Of a DNA stretch of 64,000 nt, positions 10,120-22,056 are shown one piece after another (position 1 is the stretch's first letter; each line of letters opens with the position of its first letter). Made by a program: the position numbers and the translations under genes. This stretch comes from Antitrichia curtipendula (taxonomy: Eukaryota > Streptophyta > Bryopsida > Hypnales > Leucodontaceae). The stretch covers positions 15,030,725 through 15,094,724 of the forward strand of contig OX579634.1 in assembly GCA_951230915.1 (NCBI GenBank), read 5' to 3'. The notes under the pieces were generated by a model. It saw only the letters and a list, made by a program, of their open reading frames with translations, searched no databases and had not been told where the DNA came from.

Positions 10120-11730
10120 TCATTGTTCTAAGTTCTTAACTACGGAGCTAAACTGCTTCCAAGTTGCCATGCCCGCGTGAATGGTAGAAAGCCAAGTCGT
10201 GCTGAGAGTCTTCCTAGTGTTGAACTCCAGGGTGCTGTATTTCTTGTTACATCTACCAAACCAGATGTGCCAAATTAAGAAGGAACGCATCAAGTCCCAG
10301 GGTTGATGATGATAGACGTATTTCTGCAAGGTTTGGAGGCTAAAAGAGGTGTTATGACCCACGATGGCTTCCTGAAAGCTGTTCACTGTGGGTGCTCCGT
10401 GGAAAAGAGCGAACATGTTGTAAGAGTGCTATAACTCCAGGGTGACCGTGCACTCCCAGAGAAGGTGCGATGCAGTTTCCACACTCTGTAGACAGAGGGG
10501 GCATGAAAAGTCTGCGGTAGGGATACGCCACGAGAGCCACTCGCCCATAACGATCCCTTTGTTGAGTGTTTGCCACAGGAACATGGCTTGTTTCCGAGGC
10601 CTGGCTCTATGCCACAGAAGCTTGTATAAGTGGGAAATTTGGTCTTCTGAAAAACCTACCCTTTTAAGGTCTCTCACTCCAATTAGTTCTTTAGATTTAT
10701 CTCAAAGCCCTTGCTAGTAGCCTCTATTAACTATGTAAGCAAAGAAATGTTGAGGTTGATGTTTACCAATTCTTTTCCATTGCCACTCACCTGGGTCACA
10801 TACTAGGTGCTGGGCGGCTTGGGCTGAGTGCAGCTAGTATGAACTAGAGCTGAATTCTAGCTCTTTTGGGTTACAATCTGTAAAGGATCTGAGCTTATGA
10901 TCCCATCTAACAATTCTAACATTGTATATTGGGCCAACCGGAGAGGGAACTTCACCCTCATCTTTTGTAAGGAGGCCCGTCTGTAAAGAGTATGTGAAGC
11001 TAACTGTGGTGTGGATCTGAGACTGTACATATGTCCTGTAGAAAACCTTGTTACACCCAGGTTGGCTAATCCATTCCGATCCTGTATGACCTGGGAAGGC
11101 TCTGGGGTCCCATGGGATGTGTGTTAAAATTTTCCTACATCTTCTCTGGCTGTTTTTTGTAACAGCACCTCTCTTGGGGAGGAACTGTCGTATCTCTCTC
11201 TGTGAGAGCCAGTCATGTTTATCTGCCAACCATAGGTTCCCTACTTTGGTGATGCCAGCACATACCCACAAGTGCAACCCCATGTTAGGACCCATGCCGA
11301 GCGGTGTGTCTTCGTCTTTTAGAATGAGCGGGTTTCCAAATAGAAGCTGCCTAAAGATCTGACTAACCTCCTGTGGTGGAATTTGCGCCAGGTTTCTCCT
11401 TGTGCTAAAGAATGCCTTGAGACAGGCTTTCATTAGAGGGGAGTGGTTATTATTCTTGAAGCCTTTGCTGTAGAATAGCCAGGAATCTGATTCATGCCAT
11501 TTGGCGTCACCGAGAGGCTTGCCTTGGCTTAGTTTGGCCCTTATTAATGTCTTCCATGGTTCAGTTCCGGGACAGAGGCTCCTGACTACCAGCTTTATAA
11601 GAAATGCCTGGGTTTGTGTGTACAGGTCTGTGATTCCCAATCCACCTTGCTCCGTGGGTTGGATGCATGCTTTCCACTTGACTCTAGCCGCGCATCTACC
11701 TTTGTCCTTCCATATCCATAAATAATTCAT
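10120..11730 (-). pseudogene. LINE ORF2 C-terminal part with zf-RVT, frameshifted
   Basis: Three minus-strand frames carry the C-terminal third of ORF2. At 10834-11730 is a post-RT segment with the typical WIWKDKGRCAARVKW and EQGGLGITDL signatures of plant LINEs. At 10429-10677 is the zf-RVT zinc-binding segment: an RPRKQAMFLWQTL block followed by CPLC, then ETASHLLWEC. At 10120-10416 is the tail with DLMRSFLIWHIWFGRCNK. The pieces lie in order but in different frames, so insertions or deletions have broken the ORF at least twice after the polymerase domain. Confidence 0.85.
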
Positions 11731-11838
11731 AATTAAACCTCTGATTAGGTCGCAGGTCTTGGCCGAGATGCCGGAGCAGGATGCCGTATACTAGCATGTC
11801 GCTAATAAGACTTGGTTACATATTAGGATAAGCCCCGC

Positions 11839-14329
11839 CTAAGAAACCGTCTTCGCTGCCCAACTCCTTAATTTGGTTCTGAGAGATTCCAGTAAAGGAC
11901 CTGTATTAGCTTCTTTGCGGAGATGAAAACCTATAAGAGGTCCAAGATACCAAACTCCCTGACCTTCCGGAATCCACCTTAGACCCAGCTGTAAACCCCA
12001 GTCAAATGGCCTTGTTTTAACCGACGCCCAAATAGCTGCAGTTTTATCCCAATTCACCTTAGAGCCTGATGCTTTACAGAAGATTTCTAGAACCACCCAC
12101 ATTCGCTCTAGTTTTTCCGAGTGTTCCCAGCAGAAAGAGTGAGGCATCATCAGCAAACTCGGCGTCTTTGACCTGTGAGCCGTTGGGGAGAGTAAGACCT
12201 TGTATATCGTACTGGGGATCATCCAGCATGAAGCCCAATGCATCAAATACTACTACAAATAGGAACGGTGCAAGTGGGCATCCTTGCCCAACCGACCGAG
12301 AAATACTAAATCGTTCACCTTCTTGCCCATTCACTAACACTGAGGATGTAGCATTGGTATATAATGCCATCACTGCTTTTACGAACGCTGGGTCAAATCC
12401 GCGTTGTTCCAATACTTCCCGCATAAAGTTCCAAGAAATCCTATCAAAAGCCTTCTCAAAGTCGAGCAGCAGAAGCACTAGATCTTGATTGGTTTCCTCC
12501 ACGTGGTGAAGGGCCTCCTGAGCAAGGAAAATGTTGTCAATTATGCTGCGGCCTTGCACGTACCTGGTCTGGTTGGGTCTGATGATCTCTGGGAGGATAA
12601 TTTGTATTCTCCTAGCTAATACTTTTGCGATAATTTTGTAGAATGAGGAGAGTAGAGAGATCGGTCTGTAGTTTTTGAGTAAACAAGTGTCCCCTCCTTT
12701 GGGGATTAAGGCTATAATGCCACGGTTGTGCTCTTCCGAAAGGGATTCCGTGTTCAACACTTCCTGTACTGCGGCCAGCAGATCGGATTCCACCATATCC
12801 ACGCAGGCTTTGAAGAAGTCTGTGGGGATGCTGTCATCCCCCGTAGCATGGCCCAAGGACAATTTTCGTATCGCTTCTCTCAATTCTGAGAACGTGACCT
12901 GGGCAGACAGGCCCTTATTCTGCTTTTCTGTTACATCTCTGGGTGTACTGAGTAGGACCTGTCTCCTTGCGTCCAAGACGTCCTGATCTACCGGCTCCTC
13001 TGTATATAAAGATTTATAGAATTCTGTGACCGCCGCGGCCTTGTCTGCTTGTGCTATAAGCGTGACCCCCGAGACCTGCAGCTGGGGGATGCAAGTTCGT
13101 TTTTGGTGGTCTTTGTATGCTAGGAAGAACTCCTTCGTGCACATGTCCCCGTTTCTCATCCATTTAGATGCTACCGTGTGATTTTGAGCCTCCAAGAGGT
13201 CCAAGGTAACTGATTGTAAATCTGTTTTTGCCGAGTTGAGTTTATAGAGGTCCCAATCGTCTGTGGGAGAGGCCTGTAGAGCAGATTTTGCCTCCCGAAT
13301 GCGCCTCAGGGCTCTGTTCTCCATCTGGAAGCGAATGGACCTCTGGTGTTTATGCGCCCCTGTAGCTGCTTTCAGAACTTGCACTTGTGCTGCTTCCACC
13401 CAAGACAACCAGGAGTTTGATTTGCCTGGCGGCTGAGCTTGTTTCCAAGCCTTTTCCAGTCCTTCCCTGGCTTTGATGTTACTTGAGATGTCTATATGGA
13501 AGTGGGCCTTCCGTTTTATTGGTGAGACGGCTAGAAACAATCTGAGCTGGACCGGGGTATGATTTGAGATAATCATGTGCAGGTGCGTGGTGAGGGAGCC
13601 CTCCTGTTCCAGTAGGGTGGCTGAGGCATAGAACCGGTCGATTCTGGCGCTCCTCAAGGCCCCTCCGGCTCTGTTGTTTGACCATATAAACCTTTTTGAT
13701 GAAGTTTTCCTTATGAAGTCTGAGGCACCGGTGTCTACTAATCCGTAATGGTTAAGTAGACGAGACCAGGCTGCTTTCTCTCTACACGTAGGGGTGGTGC
13801 AATTGTATGCGCCTCCCAGTCTGTCTTCCGTAGACTCGACCATGTTGAAATCCCCCGCCAGGATGAAGGTATCCGCTAATAGATTTATGTTTACGAGAGC
13901 ATCCCACAGGTCTACTCTTTCCCGCGAAGAGCATGATGCGTAAATATTGATGATAGTAAGGGAGAGGGTAGAGTTCGATGTAAGAGTGACGTACTGTGCT
14001 CTACCGTCATGTATGAACCTAAAGTCCGTGATTCTGGAAGATAGAGTTTTGTTAATCAGAATGCTTGTACTTGCGCGCCATTTGACTGCATTACCATGAG
14101 CTTGGGTGGTCGGGTTCCAAAATCTCGCTCCGTTCGAAAAAGGCAGACTTCGCGTTTTCTTTCTGCATCTTTCTGAATTCAACCAGTGCTCTTGTAAGAG
14201 GATTATATCGACTAGTTCCTCCATTCGATCGAACAACCGCCGAATGTGTACCTATTTTGGACAGCCTTTAGTACCAACCCCGGCTCCACGGATGTTTAGG
14301 GTGGCGATTGATATGGTGGACTCCAACAT
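11839..14329 (-). pseudogene. LINE ORF2: endonuclease and reverse transcriptase
   Basis: Translation on the minus strand would begin at the ATG at 14329 with a TLNIRGAG start typical of EEP endonucleases. A TAG at 14252-14254 stops it. The long frame then runs 14236-12074 (720 codons). In that frame the endonuclease shows LLQEHW (Glu at about 16), GDFN (about 128-131) and SNH (about 224-226) where SDH is usual, a possible loss of a catalytic Asp. The RT shows RPISLL, DFEKAFD (about 592-598), GQGCPLAP and FADD (about 694-697). Frame is lost after FADD and continues at 12246-11839 with KVNWDKT and a YLGPLIGF block. The product would nick DNA and copy the element RNA, but this copy is broken. 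Confidence 0.92.
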
Positions 14330-14460
14330 TAAACTGGATTTGACGAGGAACGTTCCTCGGTGTCAAGGCCGGGCACTGAGTCCAGCTGCAGAAAAGTGAC
14401 CTTCTCCTCTGTCTTTTTTTTTTTCGTGACTGGCCTTGGGGAAGCGTGAAGGCCCGGGTG

Positions 14461-15597
14461 TCAGTCCTCCTGTAGTTTCTGTATTATCTGAATGCCAGCC
14501 CACGCTTCCAAGAGTGCATTGGCTTTGGCCCTACCGTCGAAGGCTGCCAAGTCAACGAGAGTCTTGTCACGTATCCACTCCAAGCTGGACTTTTTGGTTG
14601 TCTTCAAACTTTGGGGGGCCTTGACCAATGCGAGGACTGTCAGCTCCTGAGCGTTACCTTCTATGTCCCATCTCGAAGACCATTCAATCTTATCCCAGCA
14701 TGTTAACGTGACCGGTTTCCGCATGTGTTTTTTGGTGTACTCATGCATAGTGTACATGATTTTGTTTTTGATATCTTCTGATGCACATTTTGCTGTCGTG
14801 AAAGCCAAGTGAAGCGGTTTAGAGATGAGTATTGGGCCGTCTCCGGGGTTTATCAATAAGCATTCCCGCACATCCATCTCCTTCCTGTAAATGACAGGCC
14901 AGATCGAAAGAAATTTGGAGTTTGATTCCGGGTATCCCAACGGCGGAGTGTTAAACGCATTACATGTCGTCCACCAACAAGCCGAGAAGTTTGTGGTAGA
15001 TTGTTCCGCCTTCTTATCTTTTCCTGAGTTACCTTCTAGGCCTTTAGATTCCGCCTGGCCTTCGGGATTGAATGCCGCCTTCCTGCCTGATTTACGGCCC
15101 TGTTGGGAAAAGGTTGCTCCCAGTGGGGGAAAGTCCGATGCTTTCCAACCTCCTTGGTGTGCAAAGGGATTCGTTTCCTCCTTGGAATTCTCAGGCACTG
15201 TCTGGATTTTAATACCGCTCTTGTTTCCCCAACTAAGCTTGTCAGCTTTCGAGTCTGCTTTATCCTCTATATATCCTGCCCCCTAGGGAGACCTGTAAAG
15301 GGGGTGCCTCCTGAGGTGTTATTCCCGTTGGTCTCTTATCCAGTAGCGAGTACGGATTTGAAATTGTGATACCTGGAGTTTTTCTAGAGCTACCTCCGGT
15401 CTTGAGTTGCACGCCATCTGTGCCGCTCCCTCCGACTGGCCCATGTTGGGCGCCCCTTTCTTGTGGCTTGAGCTGATTCCTGCCTTTAAGCTACTACCTA
15501 TGCTTCCCATTGCTGCTCGTGGTATCTCCTTTTCCCCAGCTATGTCTGTTGGATGTATCTCAACAGGGTGCTCACCTTTCCCATGTGATTTGGGGAC
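14461..15597 (-). pseudogene. LINE ORF1 3-prime part, frame-broken
   Basis: Two minus-strand frames (15319-15510 and 14461-15198) continue ORF1 after its stop at 15598. The longer begins MPENSKEETNPFAHQGG and holds a globular-looking second half with several Trp residues. It lies between the CCHC end of ORF1 and the ORF2 start. I interpret it as the disordered and C-terminal portion of ORF1, shifted out of frame. It has no separate domain that I recognise. Confidence 0.6.
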
Positions 15598-16584
15598 CTA
15601 CTGTGACCCTGCTTTGATACCTCTGCTTCTTTTACCTCGCTTGGTGACAATTGTAAATCCGTCACCTTGCTGCTGTTTGGCTTTGGAAGTCTCCGCGTCT
15701 GCCTCCGTCACTCCTGTCGCGATGGCCTTCCGCTGAGTCTTCCCTTGTAATGTGAGTGGGCAATTCACAGCATTGTGACCAAACTTCCGGCACCTGTTGC
15801 ATTGGTTTGGAAGTCCTGAGTAGCTAACCAGCTGATCTCTATAATTGATATTGTGGCCATCAAGATCCAAATTAAGAAGCTTTATCACTCCTGGCAGTTT
15901 GGTGATGTCAAAGACTCTCACCGTAATGATCGGTCCTGCAGGTCTCTTTGAGGCCAGCTCTTGGGGTTCTATGCTCATGACCTCCCCTATGCCCTTGGCA
16001 AGAGTTTTCAGCCATTCAGCTGATTGGAGGATGGGATCTAGATTTGGAAATTGGATCCTAATGATAAATCCCAGATGAGGTGCACCTGTAGGCTGATCCG
16101 GTGAGAAACCGTCGAACCAATGGAAAACCCTCACCGATTTGCCATTACAATTAAATACCTGTTGGTCCAGGCAGGCGCTAGCCTCTGCAGCAGACACGAA
16201 TTCGATCCTCACATATCCTTTGGAGATGTTTTGGATGAGTCTCACCTTGTCTTGGAATTTTGCCTGGATTAGTTTGGCAGTGGCAGCGTATCCCGGTGAT
16301 CCATCGAGACATCTGCCCACCACTAGCCGACTCCTTAGTTCTTCCCTCGTCTGATGCAGCAACTGGAGCTGGTCTGAGGAAAGGGACACTTCAATCTTCC
16401 AACCAGCGTCAATTATGGATTCCGCTGAGGTTTGCTCCGGGGCCTTGGTGCCGAGATTCAAATCTGGTATGACGTTGACTGTGATCTGGGCCCCTGCTTG
16501 TACAGTCTGGTCTATGGGACCATCCGAGGCTTGCCATCCCTCCCCCATTGTATTGGGAAGCTGCAAAACCTGATCTATCTCCAT
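15598..16584 (-). CDS. LINE ORF1 N-terminal part: RNA-binding protein with CCHC knuckle
   Basis: A 328-codon frame starts at MEIDQVLQL (16584). Residues about 115-155 resemble an RRM-type fold (GYVRIEF, then NGKSVRVF). Residues 262-275 form a CCHC zinc knuckle (Cys262, Cys265, His270, Cys275) with CX2CX4HX4C spacing. Plant L1 ORF1 proteins have this layout and coat the element RNA. The frame stops at 15598, while related sequence continues in other frames downstream, so the protein is probably truncated. The start is the first ATG of the frame after the 5-prime UTR. Confidence 0.75.
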   Translation of the reverse strand: MEIDQVLQLPNTMGEGWQASDGPIDQTVQAGAQITVNVIPDLNLGTKAPEQTSAESIIDAGWKIEVSLSSDQLQLLHQTREELRSRLVVGRCLDGSPGYAATAKLIQAKFQDKVRLIQNISKGYVRIEFVSAAEASACLDQQVFNCNGKSVRVFHWFDGFSPDQPTGAPHLGFIIRIQFPNLDPILQSAEWLKTLAKGIGEVMSIEPQELASKRPAGPIITVRVFDITKLPGVIKLLNLDLDGHNINYRDQLVSYSGLPNQCNRCRKFGHNAVNCPLTLQGKTQRKAIATGVTEADAETSKAKQQQGDGFTIVTKRGKRSRGIKAGSQ

Positions 16585-17512
16585 TGGAGGTGTAAGAGAA
16601 ACTAACAGAAATGTCAGAAGCGTGCAATAACGACGATTGCGTCCTGGAATCCAGTGACGAACCTAGTGTTTAATAGGTGACAAAGACCTACTTTAGCAAT
16701 GTCAGACTGACCGTAATTGGTTACTTTCTGTGAATGAAAGCGCTCCAGTTCTTACCCTGATCGAGTCTCAACCCTAATTCATTGTAACCTCAATTCTAAG
16801 AAACAGTTTATGATTGATTTGGAAACCCACATTAGCTGATTAGACTGACACAAGGACTTTATGCAAGCAAAGGAAAACAGATAGTTAGCCCAGGAAAGAG
16901 ATTACCGGATAAAATTGGTGAATTTCGAAGTGACCGGGATAAATTGATATGAAACCCTAAAACGCCCGGGAGATTAAGCTTAGATTCTGCTCTGAACCTT
17001 ATAGCATTAAGCTGAGGATCACATGCATAATGACCCGTGAGCCTAGACGCTACTAGATCCCAAGAAAAAACCAGCCTAAGCACCCCAGGGCAAAAGAAAA
17101 CGTTGCACGCGCAATCCGGTGGAGTTCCGATAAAAAAAACCTAATTAGCCTGATGACACAGATGTAGACTTGGGAGCCCAAAACTGGTGCGATCTGTCTG
17201 ATTTCTAAAGCAAAACACCCGTATTGTCAGAGCGCTTCGAATTCTAGGAATAATTGCTGAAAAATCTCTAACCCGTTTGACAATCGGTGACCTCAAAGAT
17301 CTCCGTGTTTCGCGGATGGAAACCTTGATCTGACCGAGCTAGAAATCTCTCCGCTTTGGCTCAAAATCTATGATACCAGCTATCAAACTGACCGCAATGT
17401 TATTGGGAATCCGAATCTGCTATGAAAACTGCCTTAGTGCTGCAGAATCGAGGAAGAACTAAGAGGTTCGGCCAGGGAGGTCTCTCAGAGGGTAAAGGGG
17501 AGAAAAAAAGAT
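16585..17512 (-). other. LINE 5-prime untranslated region
   Basis: About 930 bp between the ORF1 start and the right target-site duplication. It has no long ORF and a composition like the rest of the element. On the minus strand it begins ATCTTTTTTTCTCCCC. An internal promoter would be expected here from LINE biology, but I cannot point to a specific motif. Confidence 0.55.
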
Positions 17513-17523
17513 GATGATGGTAC
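17513..17523. repeat. LINE target-site duplication, right copy
   Basis: GATGATGGTAC, identical to 9936-9946, follows the 5-prime end of the LINE. Confidence 0.75.
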
Positions 17524-20500
17524 CTTACTATTCAAATAACAATAGTAATTCTAGAGCTTAAGCATGCACAAACTTCCACTTGTATATATTTGGCTTTCAA
17601 AAAAAAATTCTGGAACATCCCAAGTACTTAGGCATTTATTAAATCCTTTTGAAGCTAAATCCATATTCAAAAAGATTCAGATTACAATCTGATATAGTTC
17701 AAAGTACTACCAATGCAGAGCATGTCTAAATTCTATTGGTGCATTTTTTACGAAGTGTATTCCAAGTACATGTAATTTACATGTTTTGGTCTCAAGTGAA
17801 GACAATTATAGACAATATTTATAACACTTGTCCACTTTTGTGAAGACAAGTATAAACAACATTCACCAAACTAGTCTCATTTCACAAGCATATATCATTC
17901 TAAATTTTACATATGTCCAAGAACAAATAACATTATAATCAAAATGAATTTTTAACAAAACAGTGAAGTATAAGTATATCTTTAGAATTCTTTTACAAGC
18001 AACAAGTAATGTAAAGGTTTTAATATAAAATAAACTGAACTTGACAATTTTGAAGAAGATATCATGCAACTTGCATCAAGTCTTTCTCTAACAGATTTGG
18101 AGTCTCATCTGTATCTGTCTCAAAAACCACATATATAAAAATGCTAAGCTAGTGAAGATACACCAAATATCTCCGATTAAAACGCATGCTATAGCTTTTA
18201 CAAAGAGGAATTTATACAACTACAAATGTGCACCAAACTTAGTAAATCAAAACAACCTAAGTATCTAGAAGTGATTTGAGAGAATGTCATGTAACTTAGT
18301 ACAATAGCAAAGAAACAACTTCATAAACAAAAATGAAGTTAGAAAATTGCATGTGAGGTGTCTTCATCTCATTTACAACGTGTTATAGTCTTCACAATAA
18401 ATAAAAGAATATCATACAATAAATTATGCAAAAAATCACCACAGCACCAAAATCCACTACCTGACTGCATGAAATATTATGAGAAGACTCCATATTTTTT
18501 CACAAGTTTTTCCAATTAGCCCTATATTCCAACACTTGCTTAGAATCCTTTCAGCCAGAGAGTATTGAAATATTTCCTCATGGCATTCTATGTTTACAGT
18601 ACAGTATGCAAAGCAAAATATCAAAGCTTTAGACTTTTGTACAAATTGTCATGTGCTTTGAGTAAGCAATCACCTTGGAGTGTCAAAACATCCAATGTGT
18701 TGTTTTTTAAGGAAAACTCATTTGATAGATGAACGAGTAGTCTAAAATTACTACCAAAATCAAGGCTCAAAATCAATGTGAGATTGCCACCCAACTGGTG
18801 CAAATTCAAGCCAAATCATTCACATCTATATATTCATTTAGACCCATACATTTATCCAATAGTACACTATTAATTAAGCAATTCATAATAAATTGCTAAC
18901 CATTGTTTAATATCTAATTGGTGATCATATTTAGTTAAACCATAAAATGGTAGTAACTAGTAACGTCTATTAAAATATCACATCCAAGATATTATCAAAT
19001 ATTCTTTTATTGAATTAAGGATTATATCAAAGTAAGAGAGGGGGGGGGATATTTGTTAGATATGGTTGTGAGTCATATCAAATATGAAATTTCACCTATC
19101 TTTTTAAAGTAGCTTTTAAGTCAAGAATTTTTCTCCACTAATCATGGAAAAGAATATAAAATAAAAGTTAGTAAGTCTACTAAGTCTAAGTCAAGGCTAA
19201 CAAAATTTGAACCTTACATATAAGAAATTAAGAATAGTAATGAACCTTACATATACTTATCCAAACCATTTTATTCCAAGTAAAAGTACTTGGATGTGGA
19301 AGCTTAAGAAAAAAAATTAATTTAAAAAAATTAAAATGTTGGTACCACAAATTATTTAACACTCAAAATATTAAACATCCAAAAATTTTAGTAACACATA
19401 TAATTTCTTTTAAAACATATAAAAATGTTAGAAAATACATATTTGGCACTAATGAATAAATTTAATATTTATAGAATGCATGAGATAGTGGACGGAAGAA
19501 GCAGCCGAAGGGTGAATTTCAATTAGTAAAAAAATCACCTTTACAAATGAGGTAATGAAAAAACACAAAGAAATATATTGATGGCAAAAGCTTTAGTTTT
19601 TATAATAAAAAAGGCAAATATAGAGATGAACAAAGGAGTACAAAAATGTGGAAGAGAAATTTTGCCTTCAACATCAATGACAATGAGCTTCATAAAAAAA
19701 TTTGTACATTATTCAATAGACTACATCTACATAGTTAAGTGAGATATAGAAATTTAATCTTTTAAAGTAATTGTTGGGACATTAATGAATTAATGAAATG
19801 ATGAGTTTTGAATTAAGAATTCTAGTTGTAAATTTTGATGTTTTTAGTGTTTCTAATAGTGGTAAAGGATGAATTTTCATATAATGATCTAAAACTTGTT
19901 TGATTTGAATTTATTGTAGAATAGTAATACATTGATGATATGATATACTTTTAACTAAGCAATAATATTTTAGAATGTTATTGTGTAATATTTTTAATGG
20001 TCAAAATGAAATGAGCTCAACAAAGAGTAATGTGTGCAATATATAGTAATAATTGTGCTTTCAAATGATTTCATACTCTCAAAGTGCATATTACTATAAT
20101 TCTAAAGTATATTTTTAATCACAAACTAAATAGCTCACAAAGTACAATTTACAAGGAAAAAAGCCTGAAAACATTCTTACAAATGTTACATATATATAAA
20201 TATTCAATAATTTGTTTATTTCTTGTCTTCCAATCAATGCACTTGACCAAATACAAAAGTGGTAAATTGTGCATTTCATACAAAATAATTAATTTGATCA
20301 CTTTTTAAAAGTTTAGTTTAAATTATTTATTCATGAATTATAATCAAGTCTTGTGCTTCCACAAATGTCATATTTTGTACCTCTATAAAACATCATACTT
20401 TGTGCATATTGTTTTTTAATTTAAAAGTGATTGACTACTATAAGAAAATTCTTATTATATTTATGATTCATTATAATAAATAATAAAATAAATTTCTATT

Positions 20501-20912
20501 TGAAAAAACTTAAAATAAATTCTCCTTGACTCCTAAATAGTCTTTATATACTTATATATTGTAGATTTCAAGTGACAAATGACTTGAACTACGTGCTAAT
20601 TCTTTCTATCATTCAGCTCTCAACTGTTTTCATTAGAAAAATCACTTTCAATTAGAAAAGTTTAAGCGGTTTATCTCCTTTTTGAGATTGAATGTGAATA
20701 GGAGTTAAGGTCATTGACTCTATTTTTATCATGGAACTATTTGTATTACTTTGTAGCCACTATTTATCACCAAAGTACAAATGAAAGTTTGAAATGTATA
20801 CTACTGGGACATCTATTATAGTATATGCATAGCATCACAAAAATATGTCACCATTTCATCCATCATGCAAATGGTTAACTTTCCATCTATTTTTTCATCC
20901 ATGTTCTAAAGT
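17524..20912. other. AT-rich intergenic stretch
   Basis: About 3.4 kb of AT-rich sequence between the LINE and the eS27 gene. Short ORFs are of low complexity and unsupported. A poly-G run lies at about 19041-19049. No TIR, LTR or RNA gene could be resolved by eye. Confidence 0.5.
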
Positions 20913-21052
20913 CTAAGGAATGAGTCTGTTGCAACAAAGGGACAACAATAAAACTGGGACGCTGCTCAACGACGAACGAAGAAAACCCGGAGCGACGAAA
21001 ACTCGGACGAAACTGAACGAAGAGCAGAACGAGAAACCCCAGAGGGACCGAT

Positions 21053-21060
21053 TAGGGTTT
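21053..21060 (-). promoter_or_regulatory. Telobox in the eS27 promoter
   Basis: TAGGGTTT (AAACCCTA on the other strand) lies 126 bp upstream of the ATG. Telobox motifs are a known feature of plant promoters for ribosomal protein and other translation genes, where they help coordinate expression in growing cells. A related TAGGGTTAGGG lies in intron 1 near 21428-21438. Confidence 0.7.
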
Positions 21061-21108
21061 AGGTTATAGACGGAGCCACCACAGAATCCTGTCCCTCTTT
21101 GCGCACCT

Positions 21109-21123
21109 TCTCTCTCTCTCTTT
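21109..21123 (+). promoter_or_regulatory. Pyrimidine tract near the eS27 transcription start
   Basis: A TCTCTCTCTCTCTTT run sits 63-77 bp upstream of the ATG. CT-rich tracts are common around plant transcription starts, and ribosomal protein mRNAs often begin in pyrimidines. The exact start site cannot be fixed from sequence alone. Confidence 0.45.
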
Positions 21124-21185
21124 GGAGAAGAGGCCTGCACCGCAATCCCATCAGTCGTCATCTCCCAAGCTCATCGTCCTCCACC

Positions 21186-22056
<871 letters not shown>

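Larger units (their letters stand above)
9947..17512 (-). mobile_element. Nearly full-length, inactivated L1-type LINE
   Basis: A 7.57-kb non-LTR retrotransposon read on the minus strand. In order it has a 5-prime UTR (about 17512-16585), ORF1 with an RRM-like stretch and a CCHC knuckle, ORF2 with endonuclease, reverse transcriptase and zf-RVT regions, and a short 3-prime UTR ending near 9947. There is no long terminal poly(A): on the minus strand the element ends in CAGCAAA before the target-site duplication. ORF1 and ORF2 both carry stops and frameshifts, so this copy cannot encode its own machinery. GC content is visibly higher than in the AT-rich flanks, which makes it stand out. The domain order matches plant L1 families that lack a clear RNase H. 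Confidence 0.92.

Noticed and set aside
10834..11730. 298-codon ORF as a separate host gene
   Set aside because: Its RCAARVKW and GGLGI signatures and position identify it as the post-RT part of LINE ORF2.
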